NCBI GenBank assembly: GCA_029248335.1 | Contig: JAQWJM010000202.1 | Coordinates: 29,327 to 93,326, forward strand | From: UBA12014 sp029248335 | GTDB lineage: Bacteria > Planctomycetota > Phycisphaerae > Phycisphaerales > SM1A02 | DNA length: 64,000 nt | Direction: 5' to 3' | Shown: piece by piece, positions 17,879 to 26,338 of the stretch | How the letters are laid out: every line of letters starts with the position of its first letter | Numbering within the stretch: the stretch's first letter is position 1 | Position numbers and translations under genes: made by a program | Notes under the pieces: model-generated | Told to the model about the DNA's origin: nothing | Database searches by the model: none | The model's input: the letters and a program-made list of their open reading frames with translations, nothing else

Positions 17879-18924
17879 GTCCGGGACTCCGACTGGCCGG
17901 CGACGAGACGTTCACGACACGCACCCAGCACCTCGTCGACCGGAATCGCCCGCATGAGACGATCCCCGATCCCTCGATCGCGATAGTGGATCGCCGGATC
18001 GGCGAGCGGCGACGTGATGCAATCCGAGACGCGGCCGTAAGGGCCGGAGATCGCGGGATCGGTCGGACCGAAGAGCCCCACCAGCGGCACGTCGAACCCG
18101 ACCGCCGCATGGAGCATCGCCGAGTCGTTGGCGACGAGGAGCGTCGCATCGCGAACCGCCGCCATGGACATCGCAAGGGGGCCCGCCCCCGCCATCACCA
18201 CCACCTCGTCGCGATCACCGGCGAGTTCGCGAAGAAGCGCCGCCTCGGACGGCGCACCGAGCAGCACGATCCGCTCGGCGAGTCGCTCGCCGAGCAGACC
18301 CTCCACCAGTCGGCACCAGTGGTCCGCCGGCCATTCCTTGCTGGCCCATCGACTGGTCGGGGCGAGGGCGACGAAGCCGGCCGTGCCGAGCGACGCGGAG
18401 CGCCAGGCCGACCAACCGGCCTCCGCATCCTCCGGTACCCGGAGCCGGGAGTCCGCGATCGGCTCGATCCCGGCACCTTCGAGCAATCCGAGCATGCGAT
18501 CGACCGCCGAGAGGTCGGCGGCGACCGGAATCCGCGCGTTGTAGCCCAGCCAGGCACCTTCGGCCGCATCCGCGAATCCGATGCGGCGATCAGCCCCGCT
18601 CGCGAACGCCATCAATCCGCTGCGGGCGAGCCCCTGGGCATCGATCGCCACCGCGTAATTTCCGCGCAGTCCGCGGAAGAACCGCCATCCAGTGGCCATC
18701 GCGGGGGGAGATCGCCACCAGTGCTGAAGTCGCCGTCGCGGGAAGCCGATGACCCGGGAGACGGCGGGATGGGCTCGAATCGCATCCGAGAACTCCTCCT
18801 GAACCACCCAGTCGATGGGTGTTTCCGGAAACGCTCGGGAAAGAGACGCCACCAGCGGAACCGAGCGGAACACATCACCGAGCGCGCTCGGACGGATGAG
18901 GAGGATTCGGGGTTGCTCGGTCAC
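17875..18924 (-). CDS. Glycosyltransferase family 9, LPS heptosyltransferase-like
   Basis: A 349-residue protein of normal size. The GT9 fold is visible in ILLIRPSALGDVFRSVPLV (7-25) and FVALAPTSRWASKEWPADHW, plus the C-terminal donor-site motif VANDSAMLHAAVGFDVPLVG followed by LFGPTDP. Members transfer L-glycero-D-manno-heptose from ADP-heptose to the inner core of LPS. As first gene of the operon that also encodes LpxK and HldE, a heptosyltransferase I/II role is likely, but acceptor specificity cannot be read from sequence. It overlaps maf by four bases. Confidence 0.9.
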   Translation of the reverse strand: MTEQPRILLIRPSALGDVFRSVPLVASLSRAFPETPIDWVVQEEFSDAIRAHPAVSRVIGFPRRRLQHWWRSPPAMATGWRFFRGLRGNYAVAIDAQGLARSGLMAFASGADRRIGFADAAEGAWLGYNARIPVAADLSAVDRMLGLLEGAGIEPIADSRLRVPEDAEAGWSAWRSASLGTAGFVALAPTSRWASKEWPADHWCRLVEGLLGERLAERIVLLGAPSEAALLRELAGDRDEVVVMAGAGPLAMSMAAVRDATLLVANDSAMLHAAVGFDVPLVGLFGPTDPAISGPYGRVSDCITSPLADPAIHYRDRGIGDRLMRAIPVDEVLGACRERLVAGQSESRT

Positions 18925-18941
18925 GGTCGGATCCTGGTCGC

Positions 18942-18970
18942 TTGACAGGCCACGGAGTAGCGAGAATAGT
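18942..18970 (+). promoter_or_regulatory. Sigma-70-like promoter of the Ser/Thr kinase gene
   Basis: TTGACA (18942-18947) is followed by 17 bases and AATAGT (18965-18970), which matches four of six -10 positions. A transcript would start near 18977 and leave a leader of about 104 bases before the GTG at 19081. The element lies in the short divergent region between the LPS operon and the kinase. Confidence 0.6.
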
Positions 18971-19080
18971 CACCGATTCGTTCTTCGGCCGTCACCCGGC
19001 CCGCCGACCGCTCGACAGCACGCCCGCAGGGCTCCTCCGAACCGTTTCCCAGCCTCGACACCGTCCGAAAGAACACCGAC

Positions 19081-20391
19081 GTGACCGACCCGACCCCCCA
19101 GCCCGCCAAGGACGCCGAACCGACCTCGGATCGCAGTGATGCGACCGCGAGCGGTGGCGACAGCGGCAGCCGGGCCGGCGCCGGATTCGAAACGCTGCTC
19201 GGCCGAGTCGTCGTCGAACGCGGCCTGGTGAGTCCGGACGAACTGGAGGTCGTGCGCAACACGCGGGAGCAGGATCCCGACGCGAGCCTCGCGGACGTCC
19301 TGCTCGAGTCGGGCTTCATGACGACCAGCCAGGTCGAGCGACTCCGGACCGAGATCGAGTCCGAGAAGAGCACCCGCGCGATTCCGGGTTACAAGATCAT
19401 CCGCAAGCTCGGCGCCGGCGCGATGGCGACGGTGTTCCTCGGGAAGCAGCTCTCGCTGGATCGATTCGTCGCGATCAAGGTCCTGCCCCGACGCTACAAC
19501 GACAACGCCGACTTCATCGCCCGCTTCTACAAGGAGGGTCGGGCCGCCGCGAAGCTCAACGACCCCAACATCGTCGCGGCCTACGACGTCGCGCAGTCCG
19601 GCGAGCATCACTACTTCGTGATGGAGTACGTCGACGGTGAGACGGTCTTCGATCGGATCAGCGCGAACAAGCGGTTCGACGAAGCCGAGGCGATCCAGGT
19701 CACCCGGCAGATGGCGTCCGCCCTCATGCACGCCCATGCCCGTGGCTTCATCCATCGGGACATCAAGCCCAAGAACATCATGCTCACCGATTCCGGCGTC
19801 GTGAAGCTGGCGGACCTGGGCCTCGCCCGCGCCCTCAGCGACAAGGAATCCGCGGAAGCGGAGGCCGGAAAAGCCTACGGAACCCCGTTCTACATCTCGC
19901 CCGAACAGATCCGCGGCAAGGTGGACATCGGGCCTCAGGCCGACATCTACGGTCTCGGCGCAACCCTCTATCACATGGTCACCGGACGCGTCCCGTTCAA
20001 CGGAAAGAACCCGTCGGAGGTCATGCACCGGCACCTCAAGGACGAGGCCGTCCCGCCCGACCAGTTGAACCCCGCGATCTCGAGCGGCCTCGCCCAGATC
20101 ATCGAACTGATGATGGCGAAGGATCCCGCCGATCGATATCGCAACGCGGAAGAGCTTCTCGAGGATCTCGATGCCGTCGAGTCGGGCGGCATGCCCATGC
20201 ACGCCCGCAGCGTGATGGACATCGCCACCGTGGTCTCCTCGATCACGGCGGATGACGAGGGATCGGAACCGGCGCGGCCGGTGGTGCGCGGCGGCGACTC
20301 CCAGGCGTTGAGCATGGCGCTGATCGCCGGCCTGGTCCTCAGCATTCTCGCGAACCTGATCCTCGTGGCGTGGGTCGTCTCGCGAGCCTGA
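19081..20391 (+). CDS. Membrane-anchored serine/threonine protein kinase
   Basis: A 436-residue protein from a GTG start. The kinase domain (about 104-370) has the P-loop GAGAMATV (111-118), Lys in VAIKVL (133), HRDIKPKN (225-232), DLG (245-247) and a YGTPFYISPEQ activation segment, so it should be active. It ends in one membrane helix (about 411-434) with almost nothing outside. Residues 35-95 resemble the MshEN/GspE N-terminal type of helical domain (LLGRVVVERGLVSPDELEVV...LADVLLESGFMTTSQVERL). There is no PASTA or other sensor. The substrate is unknown. It converges with the RidA-family gene. Confidence 0.92.
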   Translation: MTDPTPQPAKDAEPTSDRSDATASGGDSGSRAGAGFETLLGRVVVERGLVSPDELEVVRNTREQDPDASLADVLLESGFMTTSQVERLRTEIESEKSTRAIPGYKIIRKLGAGAMATVFLGKQLSLDRFVAIKVLPRRYNDNADFIARFYKEGRAAAKLNDPNIVAAYDVAQSGEHHYFVMEYVDGETVFDRISANKRFDEAEAIQVTRQMASALMHAHARGFIHRDIKPKNIMLTDSGVVKLADLGLARALSDKESAEAEAGKAYGTPFYISPEQIRGKVDIGPQADIYGLGATLYHMVTGRVPFNGKNPSEVMHRHLKDEAVPPDQLNPAISSGLAQIIELMMAKDPADRYRNAEELLEDLDAVESGGMPMHARSVMDIATVVSSITADDEGSEPARPVVRGGDSQALSMALIAGLVLSILANLILVAWVVSRA

Positions 20392-20413
20392 GCGGAACGC
20401 CTCCGCGATCCGG

Positions 20414-20881
20414 TCACTCGACCTCGAACATGAACTCGATCTCGACCGAGGCGTCCAGCGGCAGCGCGCTGACGCCGACGGCGGCGCGAGCATGCCGCCC
20501 CGCCTCCCCGAAGACCTCGACCATCAGGTCGCTGGCACCGTTCGCCACCAACGGCTGTGCGTCGAACCCCGCGTCACTCTGGACGAAGACGCCGACTCGA
20601 ACGACCCGGCGAATCAGATCGAGGTTGCCGCCCAGCGCGGATCGCGCGACCGCGATGCCGTTGATCGCACACCGCCTCGCCGACGTGATCGCGTCCTCGA
20701 CCGAGGTCGAGGAGGGCACGGCCCCGGTGTGGGCAAGGAGCCCGTCCTCGAAGGCGAGCTGCCCGCTGACCACGAGCAGATTCCCGGTGCGAACCGCCGG
20801 AACGTAGGACGCGACCGGCTTTGGAGCATCCGGAAGGTCGATGCCCAGATCCTTGAGCCTGGATTCGATCGAATTCACCAT
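20414..20881 (-). CDS. RidA/YjgF-family protein
   Basis: A 155-residue protein of the RidA superfamily subgroup seen beside amino-acid and biosynthetic genes. Recognisable parts are YVPAVRTGNLLVVSGQLAFE near the start, the central DLIRRVVRVGVFVQSDAGF and the C-terminal HARAAVGVSALPLDASVEIE. Canonical RidA enzymes deaminate reactive enamine/imine intermediates using an Arg in the VRVGVFV...ARAAVGVSALP region; the Arg of ARAAVGV is present. The protein is slightly longer than the 125-residue canonical RidA, matching the YjgH-like subfamily. Promoter and partners are not evident. Confidence 0.9.
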   Translation of the reverse strand: MVNSIESRLKDLGIDLPDAPKPVASYVPAVRTGNLLVVSGQLAFEDGLLAHTGAVPSSTSVEDAITSARRCAINGIAVARSALGGNLDLIRRVVRVGVFVQSDAGFDAQPLVANGASDLMVEVFGEAGRHARAAVGVSALPLDASVEIEFMFEVE

Positions 20882-21215
20882 TCATCCTCCGTCTTGGGCC
20901 TTGAAACGAGGTTTGCGGTGCGCTCGGAGCGACCGTTTCCCGGAAACGACTCAGATGGTCGTACGCGGGACGCAGACGACGATAGCACGCGGTCGGAGCC
21001 CATCACCGCCCTGTTTCGACCGCCGGAGAGGTCGGCCCGTCGATTCGAAGGGGGACGTGTTCGCCCGGATCACGGATCTTGCCGAGGAAATCGATGCGCG
21101 GATGAGCCTCGAATTCGGATACCGGTCGTGACGCCGTCCTCGAAAAACCCCCGATCCCAGGCCCGGAGCGAGCATCCTCGCGTCTTTTGGGTCCCCAATC
21201 CTCAATTGAGGGAAC

Positions 21216-21243
21216 TTGACACGCCCGACGGACGGAATATCCT
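21216..21243 (+). promoter_or_regulatory. Sigma-70-like promoter in the gene-free region
   Basis: TTGACA (21216-21221), a perfect -35 box, is followed by 16 bases and TATCCT (21238-21243), which matches four of six -10 positions. The predicted start near 21250 is about 615 bases before the next coding start, so this either drives a very long leader or a separate small RNA. Confidence 0.45.
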
Positions 21244-21472
21244 TGTGGAGCTTGGTTCTCAAGCACCTTCGATACGGGCCGCGGCAGGTCCTTCATATTT
21301 CGAGCCTCCGGAATACATCCGGATCCCCGGCACCATCATTCATCGCCGGTCATCAAGCTCACCTGCCCTCATTCGCCGAGTCACTTCGGCAATCATCCGC
21401 CGCCGCCCGAGACATACCGACCGAGCGACCCCTCAAAAGGTCGCGGCTGTCTTGCAATCGTCTCCCACTCCC

Positions 21473-21492
21473 AAACCCGCTTCAAGGGTTTT
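21473..21492 (+). terminator. Weak terminator-like hairpin
   Basis: AAACCC (21473-21478), a seven-base loop, and GGGTTT (21486-21491) form a six-base-pair stem that ends in a short run of four T. It is weaker than the other terminators in the window because half of the stem is A-T pairs. Confidence 0.3.
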
Positions 21493-21865
21493 AAACGGAG
21501 TTCCGGGGCACCGCATGACTCCGAAGGTCGGGCTCGCCAGCGGCTGGATCACCATTTCCAACCCAGGCAGGACGTCGGGAATCCCTTTCGATTCACGGTC
21601 TGCCGGACTGGGAATCAGATGGTGATCGCGGGAATCGGCTCCGTATCGACTCGATGCGGTCCCGACTCACGAGGGTTTCTCCAACCGCACATTCGTCCAG
21701 GCTCATCTTCGGGCCTTCCTTCCTCCCGGTCGGTCACGTCCGGTGGAACTCTGCTTCTCCTCGAAAGGGGTCTCAGAGGGAAGTCCCGATTCATCGTGTT
21801 CATCACGGCGTTCGTCTGATCGCCGAATCCCTTTTCAGGCTCCTTGCATCTTGGAGGCCCCACAC

Positions 21866-22846
21866 ATGCGAAAGCGCAACGGTTTCACCCTCGTCGAGTT
21901 GCTGGTGGTCATCGCGATCATCGCGTTGCTCATCGGACTCCTCCTTCCCGCTCTCTCCCGCGCCCAGCAGGCCGCGCGAGTCGTGAAGGATTCGAATCAG
22001 CAGGCCCAGATCCACAAGGCCTGCCTCATCTGGTCGAACGACGACCCCAACGGCTACCTGCCCTCCCCGGGCCGGATCAACCGCTTCACCGATCCCCGGA
22101 TCGGCCGACAGCCCGGCTTCGGTCCCGAGAACTGGAAGAAGAACTCCACCGGTCACCTCTACTCCGGCATGATCGGCCAGGGCTACTTCAACGACGACAT
22201 CGTCGTCAGCCCGGTGGAAGCCAACCCCGTCGTGGCGAAGTACGGCGACAACGCCGCGGACGACTCGATCAGCTACGACTACGCGGTCATCGATCCCGCG
22301 ACCGACATCTACTGGATGGGCGACACCGCCGACCCGGTGACCGTCGGCCCCGGAACCAGCCCCCAGGGCGCTGCGAACCAGATCTTCCTCTCGAAGATCA
22401 ACCGTGCCGCTCCCTACGGCCGGGCGCATTGCTCCTTCGCCCATCTCATGCTCTGCGGTGACCGGAAGACCAACACCTGGCGCAACAACCAGAACAGTTC
22501 GAAGCCCGTCTTCGCGACGCGTGGCACCAAGAACGGTGACACTTCGACCGACGAGTACCGAAAGAGCTGGACGCTTCTCTTCATGGGCCCCGACACCGAG
22601 TGGCAGGGCAACGTGGTCTACAACGACAACCACGTCGAGTACAGCAAGAACTTCTTCCCGAGCAACGTCGCCTACGAATGTGGCGACCGCGAACTCGCGA
22701 AGGACAACATCTTCGCGGCCGAATTCGAGGACTGCAACACCTGGGAAGCCGGCGACACCTGGCTCGCGATGAACGAGATCGTCGTCGAAGGGGCCCCCGG
22801 CGAGCCCAAGTGCACCGCGATCTACGACGCCAAGCGTCCCAACTGA
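21866..22846 (+). CDS. Pseudopilin-like protein with type IV prepilin N-terminus (paralogue 1)
   Basis: A 326-residue protein. It begins with a six-residue basic leader and a prepilin peptidase site, RKRNG|FTLVELLVV, followed by the hydrophobic helix IAIIALLIGLLLPALSRAQQ typical of planctomycete pilin-like proteins. The globular part is unknown but ends with WQGNVVYNDNHVEYSKNF, a position where related planctomycete proteins have an 'H-x-DGHV' motif. A strong ribosome site GGAGG (21853-21857) sets the ATG at 21866. The next gene is a paralogue with the same layout. It is likely processed and exported by the type II secretion or a related system; its function is not known. Confidence 0.88.
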   Translation: MRKRNGFTLVELLVVIAIIALLIGLLLPALSRAQQAARVVKDSNQQAQIHKACLIWSNDDPNGYLPSPGRINRFTDPRIGRQPGFGPENWKKNSTGHLYSGMIGQGYFNDDIVVSPVEANPVVAKYGDNAADDSISYDYAVIDPATDIYWMGDTADPVTVGPGTSPQGAANQIFLSKINRAAPYGRAHCSFAHLMLCGDRKTNTWRNNQNSSKPVFATRGTKNGDTSTDEYRKSWTLLFMGPDTEWQGNVVYNDNHVEYSKNFFPSNVAYECGDRELAKDNIFAAEFEDCNTWEAGDTWLAMNEIVVEGAPGEPKCTAIYDAKRPN

Positions 22847-22916
22847 TCCCTTCCCGTTCCGACCTCAACGGGCGGATTCGAATTCCGCTCAATTCAGAAC
22901 ATTGGAGTTCATAATC

Positions 22917-23783
22917 ATGCGAAAGCGAAACGGCTTCACGCTCATCGAGCTGCTCGTCGTGATGGCGATCATCGCCCTCCTGCTCGGCCTCCTGCTTCCG
23001 GCACTCGCCAAGGCTCGCGCCTCGGCCCGTCAGGTGAAGGATGCGACGCAGTTGAACCAGACCCACAAGGGCTGGCTCATCATGTCGACCGACTACAACG
23101 ACATCTTCCCCACTCCCGGCCTGGTCAACCGCTGCGGCAACACGCCCGGCAAGGGCCCCGAGGACCAGAGCGTGAACAGTCACGCGAACCTCTTCGCCGC
23201 GACCATCTCCGCGGAGTACGCGACGCCGCAGATCCTGGTCAGCCCCAGCGAGGCATCGGCGAACGTCGCCATCGCCTCGACCTACGACATCGAGGCGTAC
23301 AGCCCGCCCCTCGACAAGTTCTGGGACACCAACAACTTCTCGCGGTTCAAGGCCGACCTTCAGCAGACCTGCAACACGAGCTACGGAACCTGCCTTCTCT
23401 ACGGAGATCGCAAGGCCCGCCAGTGGCGCAAGTCGCTCGACTCCAAGTTCGCCGTTCTCGGCAACCGCGGCGTCGAGAACTCGAGCTACGACGAGGACAC
23501 GTACCTCGGCTCGAAGACGCTGCAGATCCACGGCACCCGCAAGGAGTGGGTCGGAAACGTCTGCTACAACGACAACCACGTCGAACTGACGCGGACCTTC
23601 GCGCCGACCACGCTCGCCCAGATCAGCGACAACGGACTCGTCGTCGAAGACACCCTCTTCGCCGAGGACGTCGACCAGGACGGTGAAGGCGGCGACGTCT
23701 TCCTCTGCATCACCGACACCGGTTCAGCGACCGGTGGCGACTGCGAGACGTTCAACTGGGAAACCGCGGTCAGCTGGGACTGA
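22917..23783 (+). CDS. Pseudopilin-like protein with type IV prepilin N-terminus (paralogue 2)
   Basis: A 288-residue protein. The leader and helix (RKRNG|FTLIELLVVMAIIAL) are nearly identical to those of the upstream gene, and the C-terminal part has the matching motif WVGNVCYNDNHVELTRTF. Between these ends the two proteins have diverged strongly, although both share a region with LLYGDRKARQWR versus LMLCGDRKTNTWR. A Shine-Dalgarno GGAG (22904-22907) selects the ATG at 22917; an alternative TTG lies five codons upstream. It is followed by a strong intrinsic terminator, so the pair forms one transcription unit. Confidence 0.88.
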   Translation: MRKRNGFTLIELLVVMAIIALLLGLLLPALAKARASARQVKDATQLNQTHKGWLIMSTDYNDIFPTPGLVNRCGNTPGKGPEDQSVNSHANLFAATISAEYATPQILVSPSEASANVAIASTYDIEAYSPPLDKFWDTNNFSRFKADLQQTCNTSYGTCLLYGDRKARQWRKSLDSKFAVLGNRGVENSSYDEDTYLGSKTLQIHGTRKEWVGNVCYNDNHVELTRTFAPTTLAQISDNGLVVEDTLFAEDVDQDGEGGDVFLCITDTGSATGGDCETFNWETAVSWD

Positions 23784-23820
23784 TTCCAGCCCCGACCGGG
23801 CTCGTCCGGTCACCGAATCC

Positions 23821-23859
23821 GAAGCCGCCCGTGGTTCACTCCACGGGCGGCTTCCTTTT
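23821..23859 (+). terminator. Intrinsic terminator after the pseudopilin pair
   Basis: GAAGCCGCCCGTGG (23821-23834) and its exact complement (23841-23854) form a 14-bp stem with the loop TTCACT, followed by CTTTTC. This ends the two-gene pseudopilin unit. Confidence 0.9.
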
Positions 23860-23936
23860 CGCTCGCGTCCGGCGGCGGGACGAGGCCGGACGCCGCCCCG
23901 TACGGCGACGAATCCCGGGTCCTATGATGAAGCGTG

Positions 23937-25685
23937 ATGCATTCGACGCGTTCTCGCCAATCCCGCGTTCCCCGTCCGTTTCGAGCCCCCGCCCTGCTCG
24001 CGTCGATGCTTCTCCTCATCGGACTGGTGGCCGAAGCCGCACCGGTCGGAATCCAGTCCACCCCGATCAAGCCCATCGCGATTCCCGCCGGCCGAAAGGC
24101 CGAATCGGTGGCGGTTCTTCCGATCCACGGCCCCATCGACGGGGTGACGACCCGCTCGCTCGAGCGGCGACTCGCGGAAGCGAAGGCCGACGGGTGCGAC
24201 GCCGTGGTCCTCGAGCTGGACACGCCGGGAGGTGATCTGCTCGCCACGTACGACATTCTCGAACTGATTCGAACCCAGGCGCCGGCCAACACCGTCGCCT
24301 GGATCCGGCCCAAGGCCTTCAGCGCGGGCACGATCATCGCGCTCTCGACCCGCGAGATCATCACCACGCCCTCGGGCGTCTTCGGTGACGCCGCCCCGAT
24401 CCAGGGCCTGCCCGTGGTCGGACTCCGGCAGCTCCCCGCCGCCGAGCGGGCCAAGATCGAAGCGCCGCTCCTCTCGGAAGTGGTCTACGACGCGCGCCGA
24501 CAGGGTTGGGACGAGAAGCTGGTCCAGTCCTTCGTCGCCGTCGACGTCGAACTCTGGCTCATCCGGAACACGCGGACCGGCGACCGACTCTTCGTCGACG
24601 CGCCGGAGTACGAACGGATCTTCGGAGAGGCACCGACCTCGACCGGACTCGCCAGGCTTCCCGCGGTGCCGTCCCGGGATCCGCTGACCGGCCTCCTCGA
24701 CACCGCGGATCCGGACGAGCCGGTGCCGACCGCGAGTGAACGAGACGCGACCATCGAATTCCTCCAGGATCTTCCGTCCCGGCGACCGACGCTCGGTCCC
24801 GAGGACGCCGATGACTGGGTGTCGCTCGGCCAGGTCGTCACCCGCGACGAACTTCTCGTCCTTCGTGCCGATGAGGCCGCCGCGTACGGCTTCACAAGCG
24901 CGGAAGTCGGCGACGACCGTGAACTCCTCGCGTTCTTCGGTGCGAAGTCGTCCACGAGGTACGAAACCACCTGGTCCGAGGCGCTGGTCCGGTTCCTGAC
25001 CCTGTGGCCGGTCCGTGCCATCCTCATCGCGGTCCTGCTGATCGGCTTCTTCATCGAGACCGCGGCCCCCGGATACGGCGCGTTCGGTCTCGTCTCCCTC
25101 GCCGCCCTCGCGTTGCTGCTCGGCGCCCCCCTGCTTGCCGGCATGGCGGAGTGGTGGACGGTCGCGATCGTCCTCATCGGATTGATGCTCGCGGCCCTGG
25201 AGTTGTTTCTCCTGCCCGGGTTCGGCGTCGCGGGCATCGCGGGCGGGATCTGCATCTTCGTCGGGCTGGTGGGCACCTTCGTCGGCGGCCGCCCGTTCGA
25301 CGACGGCGTCCGGGACGGCCTCGTGCACGGCCTGCTCGCGACGAGCATCGGTTTCATCGGCGGCGGTGTCGGGATCTGGCTGCTCCTCCGGAACATCCCA
25401 CGACTCTCGTTCGCCCGTCGGATCGTCCTCGCGGACGCGGTCGGCGTGGGCATGGACGATTCCACCGGGCGGCCACAGCCGGCGCCCGCACCCGCGATCG
25501 GTACCATCTTCCCGAAGGGCACCGAGGGCGTGGTGGTCTCCCCCCTGCGAACTTCGGGGCGAGTCCGCTTCGGCGATCGTCTGATCGACGCCCAGAGCGT
25601 CGGGTCCTACATCGACCGCGGCACCCGGGTACGGGTCGTCACCGCGGACGACTTCGGCGTCAAGGTGGAGCGCATCGAACCATGA
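23937..25685 (+). CDS. NfeD-family membrane protein with ClpP-class serine protease domain
   Basis: A 582-residue protein of the long NfeD type. After a signal-like helix (about 18-35) comes a ClpP-fold domain (VAVLPIHGPIDGVTTRSLER, LELDTPGGD) with the probable nucleophile Ser129 in AFSAGTIIALS and a candidate Lys173 as the dyad partner. Several membrane helices (about 365-490) and a C-terminal NfeD beta-barrel domain (GTEGVVVSPLRTSGRVRFGD) follow. NfeD proteins work with SPFH/flotillin proteins, and the floA gene is two genes downstream. A TATGAT at 23923-23928 is so close to the start that the mRNA might be nearly leaderless. The start overlaps a GTG three bases earlier. Confidence 0.88.
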   Translation: MHSTRSRQSRVPRPFRAPALLASMLLLIGLVAEAAPVGIQSTPIKPIAIPAGRKAESVAVLPIHGPIDGVTTRSLERRLAEAKADGCDAVVLELDTPGGDLLATYDILELIRTQAPANTVAWIRPKAFSAGTIIALSTREIITTPSGVFGDAAPIQGLPVVGLRQLPAAERAKIEAPLLSEVVYDARRQGWDEKLVQSFVAVDVELWLIRNTRTGDRLFVDAPEYERIFGEAPTSTGLARLPAVPSRDPLTGLLDTADPDEPVPTASERDATIEFLQDLPSRRPTLGPEDADDWVSLGQVVTRDELLVLRADEAAAYGFTSAEVGDDRELLAFFGAKSSTRYETTWSEALVRFLTLWPVRAILIAVLLIGFFIETAAPGYGAFGLVSLAALALLLGAPLLAGMAEWWTVAIVLIGLMLAALELFLLPGFGVAGIAGGICIFVGLVGTFVGGRPFDDGVRDGLVHGLLATSIGFIGGGVGIWLLLRNIPRLSFARRIVLADAVGVGMDDSTGRPQPAPAPAIGTIFPKGTEGVVVSPLRTSGRVRFGDRLIDAQSVGSYIDRGTRVRVVTADDFGVKVERIEP

Positions 25686-26284
25686 TCGACATGACCGACA
25701 CCCTCGCGACCCTCGCCCAGGCCCCCGCCGATCTGCCTCCGGACAGTTCGTGGCTGGTCATCGGATTCGGCCTCGGCATCCTCGCCCTCGCGATCTTCGC
25801 GATCGAACTGTTCATTCCCACCGCGGGGATGCTCGGAATCCTCTGCGGTGCCGTGGTCATCGCATCGATCATCAGTTTCTTCTACCACTCCACCAGCGCG
25901 GGCGTCTTCGCCATCGTCACCTACATCGTGGCAAGCCCGTTCATCCTGGTCTACGGCGTGAAACTCTGGTCGGGAAGTCCCCTTGGACGACGACTCATCC
26001 TCGGCGGAACCGAGACGGTCGCGACCCGAGGCCTCGACGAGGAGGAGGTCGCGGACGAACTCGCGAAGCACCGCGAAGCCGACCGCCAAGCGGCCGACGC
26101 CCTCATCGGCATGATCGCGGTCGCGGTCACGCCGTTGCGACCGGTCGGGGTGATCCGCCTCAACGATCGCCGAATGGACGCCCTCGCGGAATCCGGCATC
26201 ATCGATCAGGGCACCGAGGTCGAGATCGTCGAGATCATCGACAACCAGATTAAGGTGCGTTCGACGGGTTCCGCCGCGGACTGA
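25682..26284 (+). CDS. Short NfeD-like membrane protein
   Basis: A 200-residue protein that overlaps the long NfeD gene by four bases (ATGA). Two or three membrane helices lie near residues 24-48, 50-67 and 73-94. A C-terminal NfeD-type beta-barrel follows (ALIGMIAVAVTPLRPVGVIR, RRMDALAESGIIDQGTEVEI). It lacks the protease domain of its neighbour. In other bacteria a short and a long NfeD flank flotillin genes and help form membrane microdomains. It is 54 bases upstream of floA. Confidence 0.88.
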   Translation: MIDMTDTLATLAQAPADLPPDSSWLVIGFGLGILALAIFAIELFIPTAGMLGILCGAVVIASIISFFYHSTSAGVFAIVTYIVASPFILVYGVKLWSGSPLGRRLILGGTETVATRGLDEEEVADELAKHREADRQAADALIGMIAVAVTPLRPVGVIRLNDRRMDALAESGIIDQGTEVEIVEIIDNQIKVRSTGSAAD

Positions 26285-26338
26285 GGCGACGCGGGCCCCG
26301 AAACAGGTAGACTGCTGGAACTCTAGAGAGGATTTGGA

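Larger units (their letters stand above)
20882..21865. other. Gene-free region of about 1 kb upstream of the pseudopilin pair
   Basis: No reading frame here has recognisable protein features or a ribosome binding site in a sensible place. The stretch contains a promoter-like element at 21216-21243 and a small terminator-like hairpin at 21473-21492, which together could delimit an RNA of about 240 nucleotides. The last bases carry the strong Shine-Dalgarno GGAGG (21853-21857) of the pseudopilin gene. Confidence 0.6.

Noticed and set aside
20492..21625. Plus-strand open frame across the RidA gene and the gene-free region
   Set aside because: First half is antisense to RidA; the rest is Arg/Pro/Ser-rich with no domain.
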